From Haematobia irritans (Eukaryota > Arthropoda > Insecta > Diptera > Muscidae): a DNA stretch of 64,000 bases. Below the pieces are notes generated by a model that did not search any database, had not been told where the DNA came from, and was given only the letters and a program-made list of their open reading frames with translations. Positions within the stretch are counted from its first letter, which is position 1. The number at the start of each line of letters is the position of its first letter. The translations under genes and the position numbers were made by a program. Shown one piece after another: positions 20,419-32,940 of this stretch. The DNA lies in NCBI RefSeq assembly GCF_050003625.1, contig NC_134398.1:20844997-20908996 (forward strand). Reading direction: 5' to 3'.

Positions 20419-21292
20419 GTTCGAATCAGTGTTGCCAGTATTGGGGATTTTTCCCCAAATCGGGGATATTTTTTCGTGGATGGGGACAAAATCTTTGAGT
20501 TGGGGTCTTGGGGATTTGGTGGGGAATTTCCACAAATTTGGGGATTTTTGTGGGGAATTCTGGTCAGTATAACAAATCATGTTTTGAGTTATGGTTTGTA
20601 TGAAATTTTTTACTTCTACATGCCTAAAAAGGGGCTTAAAGAAGTACAGAGAATCTTCAAAATATGAAAAAAAATCTATTCCAAGAGCTACTTTACAATT
20701 TACTTTGTTTCTAAAAAATTGTTTACTATTGTGAAATTATTTCATAAGGACTTGGGTCGCAGTGTTGGCCCCTCATCTGCATACATCACTGATTTGGAAA
20801 ATATATATCTAACATAACATATATAATAGACTTCAACAACGCCTTTTGATCGATCACCCAATTTTATTTCTTAGCTATTCAGAACTAAGTTTTGATTCAT
20901 AACTACACATGTTGACCCAACTCCTATTTTTATTTCTCGAGCATTTAGAATATGATTTGCATAAGACACAAATTCGATGACTCTTTATACTAATAATTAA
21001 TTCTGATGAGGAATTGTATCAGAAAATATTTTCAGCACCCGTCTCATTTTTTGGATTTTGAAATCTTAATCTTATTGTAACTCGCAAATTGGTATAACAA
21101 AAATTGCATATTTTTAAAATTTTTGGATTATGTCGGATTTTTTACAGCCGAGCTATTTTCAAAAAAAAATTGCCAAAAACTGTATTGGGGATTTTTGTGG
21201 GGAATTTTAAATTCAATTGGGGATTTTTGGGGATGAAAGCGTCTTATTTTGGGGACAAGAGCCCGAAAAATACTGGCAACACTGGTTCGAAT
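20419..21292. mobile_element. Non-autonomous hAT (858 bp) with perfect 8-bp target duplication
   Basis: Terminal inverted repeats CAGTGTTGCCAGTATT (20427-20442) and AATACTGGCAACACTG (21269-21284) match perfectly over 16 bp. GTTCGAAT flanks both ends (20419-20426, 21285-21292). A further GTTCGAAT follows, so the target was already a tandem octamer. The interior has many GGGGATTTTTGTGGGGAA-type phrases near both ends and no transposase frame. Confidence 0.92.
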
Positions 21293-21300
21293 GTTCGAAT

Positions 21301-21514
21301 AGTGCAAACACCAACTCAAGAACACTGTCAATTGCTGTGAAAAATTAATGATGATTACCAACCATGTGGCAAATAGAGCTAAACTGATTGATGGAAATAT
21401 CTAAAGAATGGACACTTAATCTAGCAAATTACATAAAAATAGGAAACCACAGGAATATTAAGATGATATATTTGACGGTGACTTTTAGGTGGGTGATCCG
21501 TTAAGTATCAAGGC
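21301..21514. other. Unassigned DNA between hAT and array element
   Basis: No coding or repeat signature seen. ATCAAGGC (21507-21514) is the octamer next to the hAT-like terminus that follows. Confidence 0.4.
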
Positions 21515-21794
21515 CACAGTTGCCACTTGTGGCAAAAATAGTCTACAAAAATTTTAAGAGCAATCTACAAAATTTAAAAATCTACAAAATTTAAAAAATT
21601 CAAAAAGTTTTTGATCAAAATTTTGTGGTGTGTGAAAAAAATTTTTTTTCTTCGAATGAAATGTTTTATTATATATTATTAACGATTTTAACTTGCTATC
21701 TCAAACAAACGTCATTACTTCTACAAAAAGGGTAAGTTCTCCCTTTTTGTGGAATGAACTTTCATAGTACGACTTAACACGTTGGTTAAAAAAT
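21515..21794 (+). mobile_element. Left terminus of an array-bearing hAT-like element (K family)
   Basis: CACAGTTGCCAC at 21515, then short CTACAAAATTT repeats, then about 150 bp of unassigned sequence including an inverted AAAGGG...CCCTTTTT phrase (21727-21751), leading into the 29-bp array. The opposite terminus is not found. Confidence 0.5.
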
Positions 21795-22802
21795 TGTATT
21801 TATAGAAAATTTTGTCAAAAATTTTATTTCTATAGAAAGTTTTGTCAAAATTTTATTTCAATAGAAAATATTGTCAAAATTTTATTTCTATAGAAAATGT
21901 TGTCAAAATTGTATTTTATAGAATTTCTTTTCAAAATTTTATATCTACAGAAAATTTAACAAATTTTATTAGTATAGAAAATTTTGTCAAAATTTTTTTT
22001 CAATAGAAAATATTGTCAAAATTTTATTTCTATAGAAAATGTTGTCAAAATTGTATTTTATAGAATTTCTTTTCAAAATTTTATATCTATAGAAAATTTA
22101 ACAAGTTTTATTTCTATAGAAAATTTAACAAATTTTATTTCTATAGAGAATTTTGTTAACATTTTATTTCTATAGAAAATTTTGTCGAAATTTTATTTCT
22201 ATGGAAATAAAATTTCGTTAACATTTTATTTCTATAGAAAATTTCGTTGAAATTTTATTTCTATAGAAAATTTCGTTGAAATTTTATTTCTATAGAAAAT
22301 GTTGTCAAAATTGTATTTCATAGAATTTCTTTTCAAAATTTTATATCTATAGAAAATTTAACAAATTTTATTTGTATAGAAAATTTTGTCAAAATTTTAT
22401 TTCAATAGAAAATATTGTCAAAATTTTATTTCTGTAGAAAATGTTGTCAAAATTGTATTTTATAGAATTTCTTTTCAAAATGTTATATCTATAGAAAATT
22501 TAACAAATTTCATTTCTATAGAAAATTTAACAAATTTTATTTCTATAGAAAATTTTGTTAACATTTTATTTCTATAGAAAATTTTGTCGAAATTTTATTT
22601 CTATGGAAAATTTTGTCAACATATTATTTCAATATAAACTTTTGTCAACATTTGTTTTTCTATCGAAAATTTTTTCAAAATTTTTATTTCTATAGAAATT
22701 TTTTCAAATTTTTTTTCTATAGAAAATTTTGTCAAAATTTGTATTTCTGTAGAAAATTTTGTCAACATTTTATTTCTTTTGTATTTCTATTTCTATAAAA
22801 AA
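21795..22802 (+). repeat. 29-bp array with an internal ~400-bp duplication
   Basis: Plus-orientation units. The irregular block with TTTATAGAATTTCTTTTC and GAAAATTTAACAA occurs at about 21910-22170, again at 22315-22360, and at 22455-22550 with shared variants, showing block duplication. Confidence 0.9.
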
Positions 22803-23611
22803 CTAGCGTAACCCGGCCCGCTTCGCTGCGCTGTCCGAAGCGTATTTGTAGCAACATTTTGCGTTAACTTAGTCAACCATATCCTTCGTGCTGAAAACAA
22901 ATTCGAAAAGATTTGAATTCTTGCAAACAAATCGGACTACTTGCTTTTTCGTTTATAGGTACAAATGAGCGGATATGCATATGTAAAACGGTTCGTCTTA
23001 AAACATGTCGGGGAGAGGGTGTACCCTTTCCTCCAAATTTTTTAAATAATGTTCTGTATTCAAGTAGTTGGACAATCTTCTATATTTCTTGTGAATTTTA
23101 AGTGTGGTTTGTCAAGGAAAGGTATCCTTTTCCTCAACATATCTGAAAATTAAGCACTATATTATAATAACATACAAAGAATTACTGTTTCCCATCCAAT
23201 AAATCGGAAAAAGGAAAAGTAGTAAAAAATTTTACCACCTTAACATTTGCTAAAATGTTGGCTGCCAATTTCATGTAAATTAAAGTTCTTTACTAAAAAG
23301 AAGTCTGGCAAAAATCATAAAATGATGTGCCGAGTTCCCATTTACGGACAACCCTCTACTTTCAATTTAAGAAAACGGAGAAAAGGGAACCCTCTCCCCA
23401 CCTTCGCTCCACTCCCACCTGATATCGGACTATAACGTACCCTATATTAATTTCACAACTACTCAATGGTCCCTATAAATTCTATCGAAGTAAATCGACC
23501 AAATTCACTTCAGTTTCCCCCTTCCCCAACCAGATATCGAAAAATCATATACTAATTTAAAAATTATGTATAAATTTAATCACCTCCTTCCACGTTCCCC
23601 TGTAAATTTTT

Positions 23612-25350
23612 ATACCCTTCACCGCTACTGTGGTACAGGGTATAATAAGTTTGTGCATTTGTATGTAACGCCAAGAAGGAGTAATCATAGACCAACCTTT
23701 TAGTTACGGATCGGCTTAGAATTAAATTCTGAATCGATTTAGCGATGTCCGTCTGTCTGCCTGTCCGTCTGTCTGTCTGTCTGTCTGTCTATTGGTGTAT
23801 TTTTGTGTGCAAAGTACAGCTCGCAGTTTTAGTCCGATTGTCTTAAAATTTGGTATAGGGTCCTGTTTCGGCTCAAAGACGATCCCTATTGATTTTAGAA
23901 AAAATCGGTTCAGATTTAGATATAGCTGCCATATATATTTTTCGCCAATCTGGTCATAATTGGCGTGTATATCAACCGATCTTCCTCAAATTCCGTACAT
24001 CTTCATTTGCCCAAAGAGGCCAATTTTTAACTCCGATTTGGTTGAAATTTTGCACAGGGAGTAGAATTAGCATTGTAACTATGCGTGCCAAATTTGGTTG
24101 AAATCGGTTCAGATTTGGATATATCTCCCATATATAGCTTTCGCCCGATTTACACTCATATGACCACAGAGGCCAATTTTTAACTCCGATTTGGTTGAAA
24201 TTTTGCACAGGGAGTAGAATTAGCATTGTAACTATGCGTGCCAAATTTGGTTGAAATCGGTTCAGATTTGGATATATCTCCCATATATAGCTTTCGCCCG
24301 ATTTACACTCATATGACCACAGAGGCCAATTTTTAATTCCGATTTAGTTGAAATTTTGCACAGGGAGTAGAATTAGCATTGAAACTATGCGTGCCAAATT
24401 TGGTTGAAATCGGTTCAGATTTGGATACATCTCCCATATATAGCTTTCGCCCGATTTACACTCATATGACCACAGAGGCCAATTTTTTGCTCCGATTTAG
24501 TTGAAATTTTGCACAGGGAGTTAAATTAGCATTGTATCTATGCGTGCCAAATTTGGTTGAAATCGGTTCAGATTTGGATATATCTCCCATATATAGCTTT
24601 CGCCCGATTTACACTCATATGACCACAGAGGCCAATTTTTTGCTCCGATTTAGTTGAAATTTTGCACAGGGAGTAAAATGAGCATTGTATCTATGCGTGC
24701 CAAATTTGGTTGAAATCGGTTCAGATTTAGATATATCTCCCATATATAGCTTTCGCCCGATTTACACTCATATGACCACAGAGGCCAATTTTCAACTCCG
24801 ATTTAGTTGAAATTTTGCACAGAGAGTAGAATTAGCATTGTTGCTATGCGTGCCAAATTTGGTTGAAATCGGTTCAGATTTAGATATAGCTCCCATATAT
24901 ATGTTTTTCTGATTTCGACAAAAATGGTCAAAATACCAACAATTTCCATGTAAAATCGCCACTGCTTAGTCGCAAAGTTGTAAAAATGACTCTAATTTTC
25001 CTAAACTTCTAATACATGTATATCGAGCGATAAATCATAAATAAACTTTTGCAAAGTTTCCTTAAAATTGATTCAGATTTAAATGTTTCCCATATTTTTT
25101 TACTAACATTGTGTTCCACCCTAGTGCATTAGCCGACTTAAATTTTGAGTCTATAGATTTTGTAGAAGTCTATCAAATTCTTCCAGATCGAGTGATATTT
25201 AAATGTATGTATTTGGGACAAACCTTTATATATAGCCCCAAACACATTTGACGGATGTGATATGGTATCGAAAATTTAGATCTACAAAGTGGTGCAGGGT
25301 ATAATATAGTCGGCCCCGCCCGACTTTAGACTTTCCTTACTGGTTTTATG
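23612..25350 (+). mobile_element. Family A mini-me/HINE-like element, complete, nested in the Helitron
   Basis: 5' terminus TTATACCCTTCACCGCTACT, then GGTACAGGGTATAATAAG, a GTCTGTC tract (23749-23789), 153-bp units, a 900-bp unique tail, the hairpin GTCGGCCCCGCCCGAC (25310-25325) and TTACTGGTTTTA at about 25349. This is the best single full-length A element in the window. Confidence 0.85.
24104..24880 (+). repeat. 153-bp tandem repeat of family A (nested copy)
   Basis: TCGGTTCAGATTT occurs at 24104, 24257, 24410, 24563, 24716 and 24869, all steps exactly 153 bp. Confidence 0.95.
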
Positions 25351-25359
25351 ATATATTGG

Positions 25360-26128
25360 TATTACTAAATTATGTATGGAACAAAATATCGGCCAAATGG
25401 GCGCCGCGACCTCGGTGGCACACCTTCATCCGATGGTCCAAATTTTCGATGACGCTGAGGCATAATGGAGGTTCTATGCCATTAATGTGCCGAATTATCT
25501 CATCCTTTAGCTATTGAATTGTTTGCTGGCTTATCGACGTACACCTTTTCTTTCAAATAACCACAAAGGAAAAAGTCCAACGGTGTCCAATCACATGATC
25601 TTGGCGGCCAATTGACATCGCCATTACGTGAGATAACACGGCCATTGAATTTGTTGCGCAAAAGAGCCATTGTTTCGTTAGCTGTGTTGCAATTGGCACC
25701 GTCCTGCTGAAACCACATATCGTCCACATCCATATCTTCCAATTCTGGCCATAAAAAGTTCGTTATCATCTCACGATAGCGAACACCGTTCACAGTAACT
25801 GCCTGACCGGCCTCATTTTGTAAAAAATACGGCCCGATGATGCCGCCAGCCCATAAACCGCGCCAAACAGTCACTCTTTGTGGTTGCATTGGTTTTTTGA
25901 CAATCACTCTTGGATTCTCATTCGCCCAAATGCGGCAATTCTGTTTATTGACGAATCCACTGAGGTGAAAATGTCCCTCATCACTGAAGATGATTTTCTT
26001 CGAAAATGGATCATCCACTGTTGCCATTTCTTGGAACCATTTAACACGTTGTTGGATTGTGTATCTCCACATGATTCAAATTGAGTAAGTCTGAAATAGA
26101 GAAATGTCAAATAAAATTCGGAAAAAAA
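25360..26128 (-). pseudogene. Second mariner transposase relic (DD41D-type)
   Basis: The minus-strand frame 26072-25500 carries IIFSDEGHFHLSGFVNKQNC (first Asp), GPYFL, WFQQDGANCNTA (second Asp) and WPPRSCDWTPLDFFLCGYLK (third Asp). The spacing between the last two Asp is 41 residues, as in the mariner at 13393. Near 25510 a +1 frameshift ends the frame. Homology continues below it in another frame (DEIIRHINGIEPPLCLSVIE, then HLADILF) to about 25370. The start MWRYTIQQRV runs straight into WFQEMATVDDPF, which suggests an internal deletion of most of the DNA-binding part. Substitutions such as Trp to Cys are scattered. Terminal repeats were not identified. Confidence 0.8.
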
Positions 26129-26299
26129 ACTTGGCGTTTAGGTGTGGTTCATATTGAACATCGGCCCTTACAATTTAAATTTAATCACCTCCCCCGTTCC
26201 CTGTAAATATACTTGAAATTTACAGGGAACGGGGGAGGTGATTAAATTTAAATTGTAAGGGCCGATGTTCAATATGAACCACACCTAAACGCCAAGTTT
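26127..26299. repeat. Perfect palindrome (82-bp arms, 9-nt loop)
   Basis: 26127-26208 and 26218-26299 are exact reverse complements around ATACTTGAA. The arms contain GGTGTGGTTCATATTGAACA and AATCACCTCCCCCGTTCC, i.e. the outer end of the mariner side joined to Helitron sequence. The Helitron reads on in its normal direction to the right. Confidence 0.95.
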
Positions 26300-27421
26300 A
26301 AATTTCGCTCTATTGTTTTAACGGAACGTCCCTTTCCCCGATACAATATCGACGAACACCGTAGTGCATAGCTCCCCTAACCTTCCTTAAAAATTCTTGC
26401 AACTTTCCTTCAATTGTGGGGCAAAGAAGTTTGCCTCTACGTTCATAACCTTCCCCCACTGCCTTTTTAAATTTCCAGAAAACTTAAGTTTTTTTTTTGC
26501 AGTTTTAGAGGAGGACCTCCTCCCCGTCCAAATATCGAAAAGTGATGTAGCGTATGTTTTGTAAACGTCCCAGAAAATGTCAAGCATATTATAAGCCTAA
26601 AGGAGCGGCCAAATATCATAAACTCAGGTATAAACTATTAATATCGTAACCTCTCCTCCGTCCTCTGTAAATTTCAAGTAACTCGGTAAAGTTTAATTGT
26701 TTCTCTGTATGTACTTAAGAGAAGCGGATGTCTCCCTATGCTCTTTTATTTTTATTAAAAAATCAGGAACCTGATATAAGTTTCATAACCTCACCCATTT
26801 TTTCCGTAAAATTTCAGTCAGGGGAGCTTAGTTTTGTTTTCACTGTACTTTAACAAAAAAGTCGGGCAAAGTGGTGGTCCCCCTCCCCGACCAAATATCG
26901 AAAAATAATGTAGCGGATTTTTGTCTAGATGCCAAACCCAACATTCAATGAAAATTTCAAGCAAATCGCATAATTTTGTTCCAAGTTTCAAAATGTAGGG
27001 CAAGGGGGAGGTCCCCCTCCCCGTCCACATATGAAATCATCAGGTACCCCATATTAATTCCATAACCTCAGATAATTTAGAGAATTTTAGTTTTTTCACT
27101 GTACTTTAAAAAAAGTCGAACATAGGGGAGGTCCCCCTCCCCCCAAATATCGAAATATAAAGTATATAAATCTTTGTCTAGATGCCAACCACAACCGTCA
27201 ATGGAAATTTCAAGCAAATCGGTCAACTTTGGTCCAATTTTCAAAAAGTCCGACAAAGGGGAGGTCCCCCTCCGCGACCATGTGTCAAAAAATGAGGTAC
27301 CCTATTTTCACCACATGAACGCCCCCTATAACCTCTGAAAGTTTCAAGTAAATCGGTTCAGCCGTTTCGGAGCCAACTCGGAATATACAAACAAATAAAC
27401 AAACATAGATTGAATTTTATA

Positions 27422-27676
27422 TACACGCAGAGAAGGAATATGATCACCTCAAACATGTTTCAAGAGCAAAATGTTATTTTTGTATGGTGACCATGTAACA
27501 TGGTTTTCGCAACCATGCTATTTTCTCGGAAATCATGTATCTGATTTCGGCAAGCAGGTTATATTTGACGAGAAAATAACATTTTAGTGACAAACATGTT
27601 ACATGGTCACCATACAAAAAGAACATTTTGCTCTTGGAACATGTTTGAACTGATCATGTTTCCTTCCCTGGGTGTA
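27422..27676. mobile_element. Palindromic MITE (251 bp, TA target duplication)
   Basis: Arms of about 80 bp: CACGCAGAGAAGGAA... at 27424 against ...TTCCTTCCCTGGGTG at 27674, sharing CAAGAGCAAAATGTT and GTATGGTGACCATGTAACAT. TA lies on both sides. It sits almost at the 5' end of the Helitron. A relative is at 38092-38445. Confidence 0.75.
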
Positions 27677-27688
27677 CTCGTATATAGA

Positions 27689-27747
27689 TTTTGAGAATTT
27701 ATTTTCTACAGAAAATTTTGACATTTTATTTTACAGAAAATTTTCAC
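27689..27747 (+). repeat. Remainder of the 29-bp array right of the Helitron
   Basis: Two array units. Joined to 22802 they restore a normal unit across the A|T Helitron insertion point. Confidence 0.75.
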
Positions 27748-28037
27748 AAAAAGGGAACATCCCCTACCCTACGTTTGTTAATTCGGTCCGTTCGCCCTAT
27801 TTCTGTATATAAACGAAAAACCAAGTAGTCCAATTTTTTGAAATGTACGGCACACGTGTGTGGAAACTATGGAGTGATTGATCAGTACTTCAGTTTTTGT
27901 GCCAGAGTTCCCCTGACCCTACTCTTTAAACGAGTTCAAATCTTTTCGAATTTGTTTTCAGATCGAAGGATATGGAAGACTAAGTTAACGAAAATATGCT
28001 TCGGGAGGCACAGCGCGGCCCGCTTCGCTGCGTTAGG
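27748..28037 (+). mobile_element. Degraded Helitron 3' fragment
   Basis: Matches the last ~300 bp of the Helitron at 40047-42397: AAACGAAAAACCAAGTAGTC, CAAATCTTTTCGAATTTG, GAAGGATATGGAAGACTAAG. It ends in GGCCCGCTTCGCTGCGTTAG. The GC-rich end has rearranged and CTAG is now TTAG. Confidence 0.65.
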
Positions 28038-28560
28038 TATATATTGCCTATGCTCTTTCCACATTACTCTTTTTTTTTAATTTATTTTTTTTAACTTATT
28101 TTTTCATAGCGATCAGTGCTTACTTATTCCTATAATTATTCTTCACAGTTGCGTCAGGTCATTTAAAATATTACGCTCATCTGCTTATACTGAAAAAAAG
28201 TTATTTTATTAAATCCTCTTTTATCGAAGGCAAACACATGTATGCAAATAGAAAACCATTACTTATTTACTTTCATCTCAAAATGAATGGCATCTCGTTA
28301 GTAAATATGTTTTGTGTGTTGATTTCTGTTCTATTCTATTTACTTTATGCTCCACACTTTTTAGTTTTATTTATTTTCGAAAGATTTATGTTCCAGAAAG
28401 AAACCATAAATCGCTTTAAGAGGATCCAAAGCAAATGAAACAAAAATCACTGGGAAAAATAGGGATGTGATATTGAAAATCAGAAATTCTTATAAGAATT
28501 ATAATATACACTTGGAAAAAGATATTTAAAATAAATAATTAGGGCCAGGCCTACTCTTAT
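28038..28560. other. Unassigned AT-rich DNA
   Basis: T-rich and otherwise single-copy. A plus-strand frame (28238-28438) with a hydrophobic run is open but shows no recognised motif. Confidence 0.4.
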
Positions 28561-28775
28561 TTACCCTCCTCCATAGATAGATTGTGTACGATAGCTGATA
28601 GCTTGTTTCGTTCAGAAGTTAGTGTGATTTCAATGGCAGACGGATGGATCGATGAACGGACGCACATCGTTAGGTTGAATCAAAATTTTACCACAACCCG
28701 AAATATATATATTTTATGGGGTTTGAGACCAATATTTATAAGAAATATTGGTAGATGGGTATAATAAAATTTAGA
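28561..28775 (-). mobile_element. 5'-end fragment of a family B mini-me/HINE-like element
   Basis: Matches 46620-46822: AGCTTGTT(T/C)CGTTC(A/G)GAAGT, GGACGGACGC-type tract and CCCGAAATATATATATTTTA, ending in a GGGTATAATAAA terminus at 28755-28770. It is diverged and truncated. Confidence 0.6.
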
Positions 28776-29289
28776 CAACAGAGTCGGTTTATTTCTGAAA
28801 AATTTTACAGTATCCGTCAACCTTTCGCCAATATATTCGGTGTTTTGTTTTCCAAAATTTTTGTAAAATTTTCTTATATCGCCATCTCTAGTAGAAAAAG
28901 CTTCTGGCAAATAATATATGCAACACAATGTAGATACCAAAGGCTTTGAGAGGAGCTATGGAAGTTACTTAAAATACATTTCCATATGAAATTGATTTTT
29001 TTTAGTTTGGTATCTGGTGAAATACAGAAAAATGCACACAAATTGTTCACATAGTCCGAAATATCCACTCGCTCACATTAACACTAATGCCGAAGAGGTC
29101 AACATTTGGCACACAGGAAATTGTAATTGACAAAGTGCCACAGAATTACACTTTACGAAATGAAGTTATAATAAAAATATTTATTTATTTATTATTATTA
29201 ATATTTATTTATTATTTCCAGATTTGTTGTTAGCAAACGGTAAACATATTTGAAAAGCGCAAGCATATTGAAAGTTTAAACAGAGAGTA
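28776..29289. other. Unassigned DNA
   Basis: No coding or repeat signature apart from a short ATTTATTTATT tract at 29175-29215. Confidence 0.4.
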
Positions 29290-31200
29290 GGAAAAATTTT
29301 ATTTCTATAGAAAATTTTGTCAAAATTGTATTTCTATAAGAAATTATGTCAAAAATTTTATATATATATAAATTTTTTCAAAATTTTATTTCTTTAGAAA
29401 ATTTTGTCATTATTTTATTTCTATAGAAATTTTTATCAAAATTTTATTTCTATACAAATTTTTTCAAAATTTTCTTTCGAAAAACAAAATTTTGTCAAAG
29501 ATTTAATTCTATAGAAAATTGTGTCAAAATTTTATTTCAATAGAACATTTTTCCAAATTTTTTTTCTATTGAAAATTTTGTCAAAATTTTATTTTTATAG
29601 AAAATTTTATCAACATTTTATTTCTATAGGAAATTATGTCAAATTTTATTTCTTTAAAAAATGTTGTAATCATTTTATTTCTATAGAAAATGTTGTTAAA
29701 ATGTTCTTTCTATACAAAATTTGGTAAAATATTAATTCTACAGAAAATTTTGTCATCATTTTATTTCTATAGAAAATTTTGTCAAATTTTTAATTCTTTG
29801 GAAAATTTTGTCAAAATTCTATTTCTATAGAATATTTTGTCCAAATTTTATTTCTATAGAAAATTTTGTCAAAATTTTATTCCTATAGAAAATTTAAAAA
29901 AAAAAAATTATTTCTATAGATTTTTTTTTTAATTTTCTTTCTATAGAAAGACTTGAATTCTATAGAAAATTTTGTCAAAATTTTATTTTCCATAGAAAAT
30001 TTTGTTAACATTTTTTTCCATAGAAAATTTTTTAACAATTTTTTTTTCATAGAAAATTTTGTCAAAATTTTATTTCTATAGAAAATTCTTTCAAAATTTT
30101 AATTCTTTGGAAAGTTTTGTCAAAATTTTAAATTCTTTGGAAAATTTGGTCAAAATTTTAATTCTTTGGAAAATAATATAAAAATTTTAGTTCTTTGGAA
30201 AATTTTGTCAAATTTTTAAATTCTTTGGAAAATTTTGTCAAAGAAAATCTTGTCAGAGCTTTATTTCTATAGAAAATTTTGTCAAAATTGTACTTCTATA
30301 GAAAAGTTTGTCAAAATTTTATTTCTATAGAAAACTTTGCCATCATTATTTCTATAGAAAATTTTGTTAAAATTTTCTGTCTATAGAAACTTTGGTTAAA
30401 GATTAATTCGATAGAAAATTTTGTCAAAATGTTATTTCTATAGAACATTTTGTCAAAATTTTAATTATTTGGACAATTTTGTCAAAATTTTATTTCTATA
30501 GAAATTTTATGTCTATAGAAAATTTTGTCAAAATCGTATTTCTATAGAAAATTTTGCCAAAATTTTATTTCTATAGAAAATTTTGTCAAAATTGTATTTC
30601 TATACAAAATTTTGTCAAAATTTAATTTCTATAGAAAATGTTTTTGTATTTCTATACAAAATTTTGTCAAAATCGTATTTCTATAGAAAATTTTTTCAAA
30701 ATTGTATTTCTATACAAAATTTTGTCAAAATCGTAATTCTATAGAAAATTTTGCCAAAATTGTATTTCTATAGAAAATTTTGTCAAAATTTTATTTCTAT
30801 AGAAAATTTTGTCAAAACTTTATTTCCATAGAAAATTTTATCAAAATTTTAATTCTATAGAAAACTTTGTCAAAATGTTAATTCTTTGGAAAATTTTGAC
30901 AAAATTTTAATTCTTTGAAAAATTTTGCCAAAATTTTATTTTTAAAGAAAATTTTTTCAAAATTGTATTTCTATAGAAAATTTTGTCATCATTTTATTTC
31001 TATAGAAAATTTTTAAAAAATTATATAATTCGTTTGAAAATTTTGTCAAAATTTTATTTCTATAGAAAATTTTGTCATCATCTAATTTCTATAGAAAATT
31101 TTGTCAAAATGTTATTTCTATAGCAAATTTTGTCATCATTTTATTTCTATAGATATTTTTTCAAAATTTTATATCTATAGGAGATTTTGTCAACATTTTA
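29290..31200 (+). repeat. Long 29-bp AT-rich array
   Basis: About 65 degenerate plus-orientation units. One subtype replaces CTATAG with CTTTGG (30090-30240, 30880-30915) and clusters, which indicates local spreading of variants. Confidence 0.95.
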
Positions 31201-31610
31201 TTTAAATTTACAATTAATTATTATTCGAGCTTTATGGACAAATTAGATTAAGGAACTTGATCAATAGAACCTTTGAAAAGAAAACGCCAGAAAATTCAGC
31301 TATATGAAAAGATGATGCACAGTTGGAGTAAAGATGATTCAATTTGTAGGAGGAAAATTCCCAAATGTAAATTCAGTTATCTTTCGCCGCCAGATCTATA
31401 CTAAAGCCCCGAACTGAAACATGTACAGTCTACGCTTGTACAGATTTGTATCTGGCGTTTTCTTTTCAATGGTTCTGTTGATCTAGTTCCTTTATCTAAT
31501 TTGTCCATAAAGCTCGAATAATAATTAATTGAAAATTAAGATATCATGCATTTGGACGTTAATCGCCTGTTTCAGTATCAGGCTAACATGAAAAATAAAA
31601 TGTTTACTTC
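31201..31610. mobile_element. Imperfect palindromic element (type L)
   Basis: CTTTATGGACAAATTAGATT at 31231 on one side is mirrored by ATCTAATTTGTCCATAAAG at 31494. The arms run roughly 31208-31290 and 31452-31533, with an AGATCTATACTAAAGC-containing centre. Beyond the right arm, GCATTTGGACGTTAATCGCC and ATCAGGCTAACATGAAAAAT recur at 32905-32935 and 41385-41430. A MITE-like origin is likely. Confidence 0.6.
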
Positions 31611-32815
31611 CATAGAATTTTATTTGTTTATAGAAAATTTTGTCAAAATTTTATTTCGTTATGAAATTATGTCAAAATTTTATTTCTTTAGAAAATTATG
31701 TCAAAATTTTATTTCTATAGAAAATTTTGTCAAAATTTTATTTCTTTAAAATATTTTGTCATCATTTTATTTATAAAGAACATTTTGCCATAATTTTATT
31801 ACTATAGAAAATTTTGTCATCATTTTATTTCTATAGAAAATTTTGCTAAAATTTAATTTCTATAGAAAATTTTGTCAAAATTTTATTTCTATAGAAAAGT
31901 TTGTTAAAATTTCCTTCTATGGAAAATATTATGAAAATTTTATTTCCATAGAAAATTTTGTCAAAATTTTAATTGTATAAAAATTTTTGTCAAAATTTTA
32001 TTTCTTTGAAAATTTTGTCAAAATTCTATTTCTATAGAAAATTATGTCAAAATTTTATTTCTATTGAAAATTTTGTCAAAATTTTACTTCTATAGAAAAT
32101 TTTGTCAAAATTTTACTTCTGTAGAAAATTTTGTCAAAATTTTATTTGTATAGAAATTTTTGTCAAAATTCTATTTCTATACAAAATTTTGTCAAAATTT
32201 TACTTCTATCGAAAATTTTGTCAAGATTTGAATTCTATAGAAAATTTTGTCAAAATTGTAATTCTATAAAAAATTTTGTCAAAATTTTATCTATAGAAAA
32301 TTTTGTAAAAGTTTTAATTCTATAGAAAATTTTGTCAAAATTTTATTTTTATAGAACATTTTGTCAAAATTTTAATTCTTTGGAAAATTTTGTCAAAATT
32401 CTCTTTCTATAGAAATTTTATGTCTATAGAAAATTTTGTCAAAATTTTATTTCTTTAAAAAATTTTGTCAAAATTTTATTTCTATAGAAAACTTTGTCAA
32501 AATTATAAGTTTTGGAAAATTTTGTCAAAGTTCTATTTCCATAGAAAATTTTGTCAAAATTGTATTTCTATAGAAAATTTTGTCATCATTTTATTTCTAT
32601 AGAAAATTTTGTCAAAAATTTATTTCTATAGAAGATTTTGTCAAAATTTTAATTCTTTAGAAAATTTTGTCAACATTTTAATTCTTTAGAAAATTTTTCA
32701 AAATTTTAAATTCTTAGGAAAATGTTGCCAAAGCTTTATTTCTATAGAAAATTTTGTCAACATTTTATTTCTATAGAAAATTTTGTAAAAATTTTATTTC
32801 AATAGAAAATTTTGA
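31611..32815 (+). repeat. 29-bp AT-rich array
   Basis: About 41 plus-orientation units. Confidence 0.95.
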
Positions 32816-32940
32816 TAGATGATTCAATTTGTAAGAGGAACATTCCCAAATATTTTCTTCATAAGAAGTTAGCATAAATTCAGCTATCTTTCCCAGCCAG
32901 ATCGTCTGTTTCAGTATCAGGCTAACATGAAAAATAAACA
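32816..32940. mobile_element. Type L element fragment
   Basis: GATGATTCAATTTGTAAGAG and CAGTATCAGGCTAACATGAA match parts of 31330-31610. The intervening centre is lost. Confidence 0.55.

Larger units (their letters stand above)
22803..27688 (-). mobile_element. Non-autonomous Helitron interrupted by four later events
   Basis: Minus-strand copy. The 3' terminus at 22803 reads GGGCCGGGTTACGCTAG on minus. The 5' TC start is at about 27687-27688. The flanks are A (22802) and T (27689), as expected for Helitron A|T insertion, and both flanks are 29-bp array. Helitron sequence occupies 22803-23611, 26298-27423 and 27675-27688. A family A element, a mariner, a palindromic inversion and a MITE fill the rest. 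There is no Rep/helicase frame. Confidence 0.75.

Noticed and set aside
21001..21030. Second possible hammerhead (CTGATGAGG near 21003 followed by AGAAAAT)
   Set aside because: No stem II pairing between CTGATGA and the GAAA, and no partner strands for stems I and III.
25878..26110. Overlapping frames on both strands of the mariner at 25500-26072
   Set aside because: They are shadows of the transposase frame, which alone shows the conserved Asp motifs.
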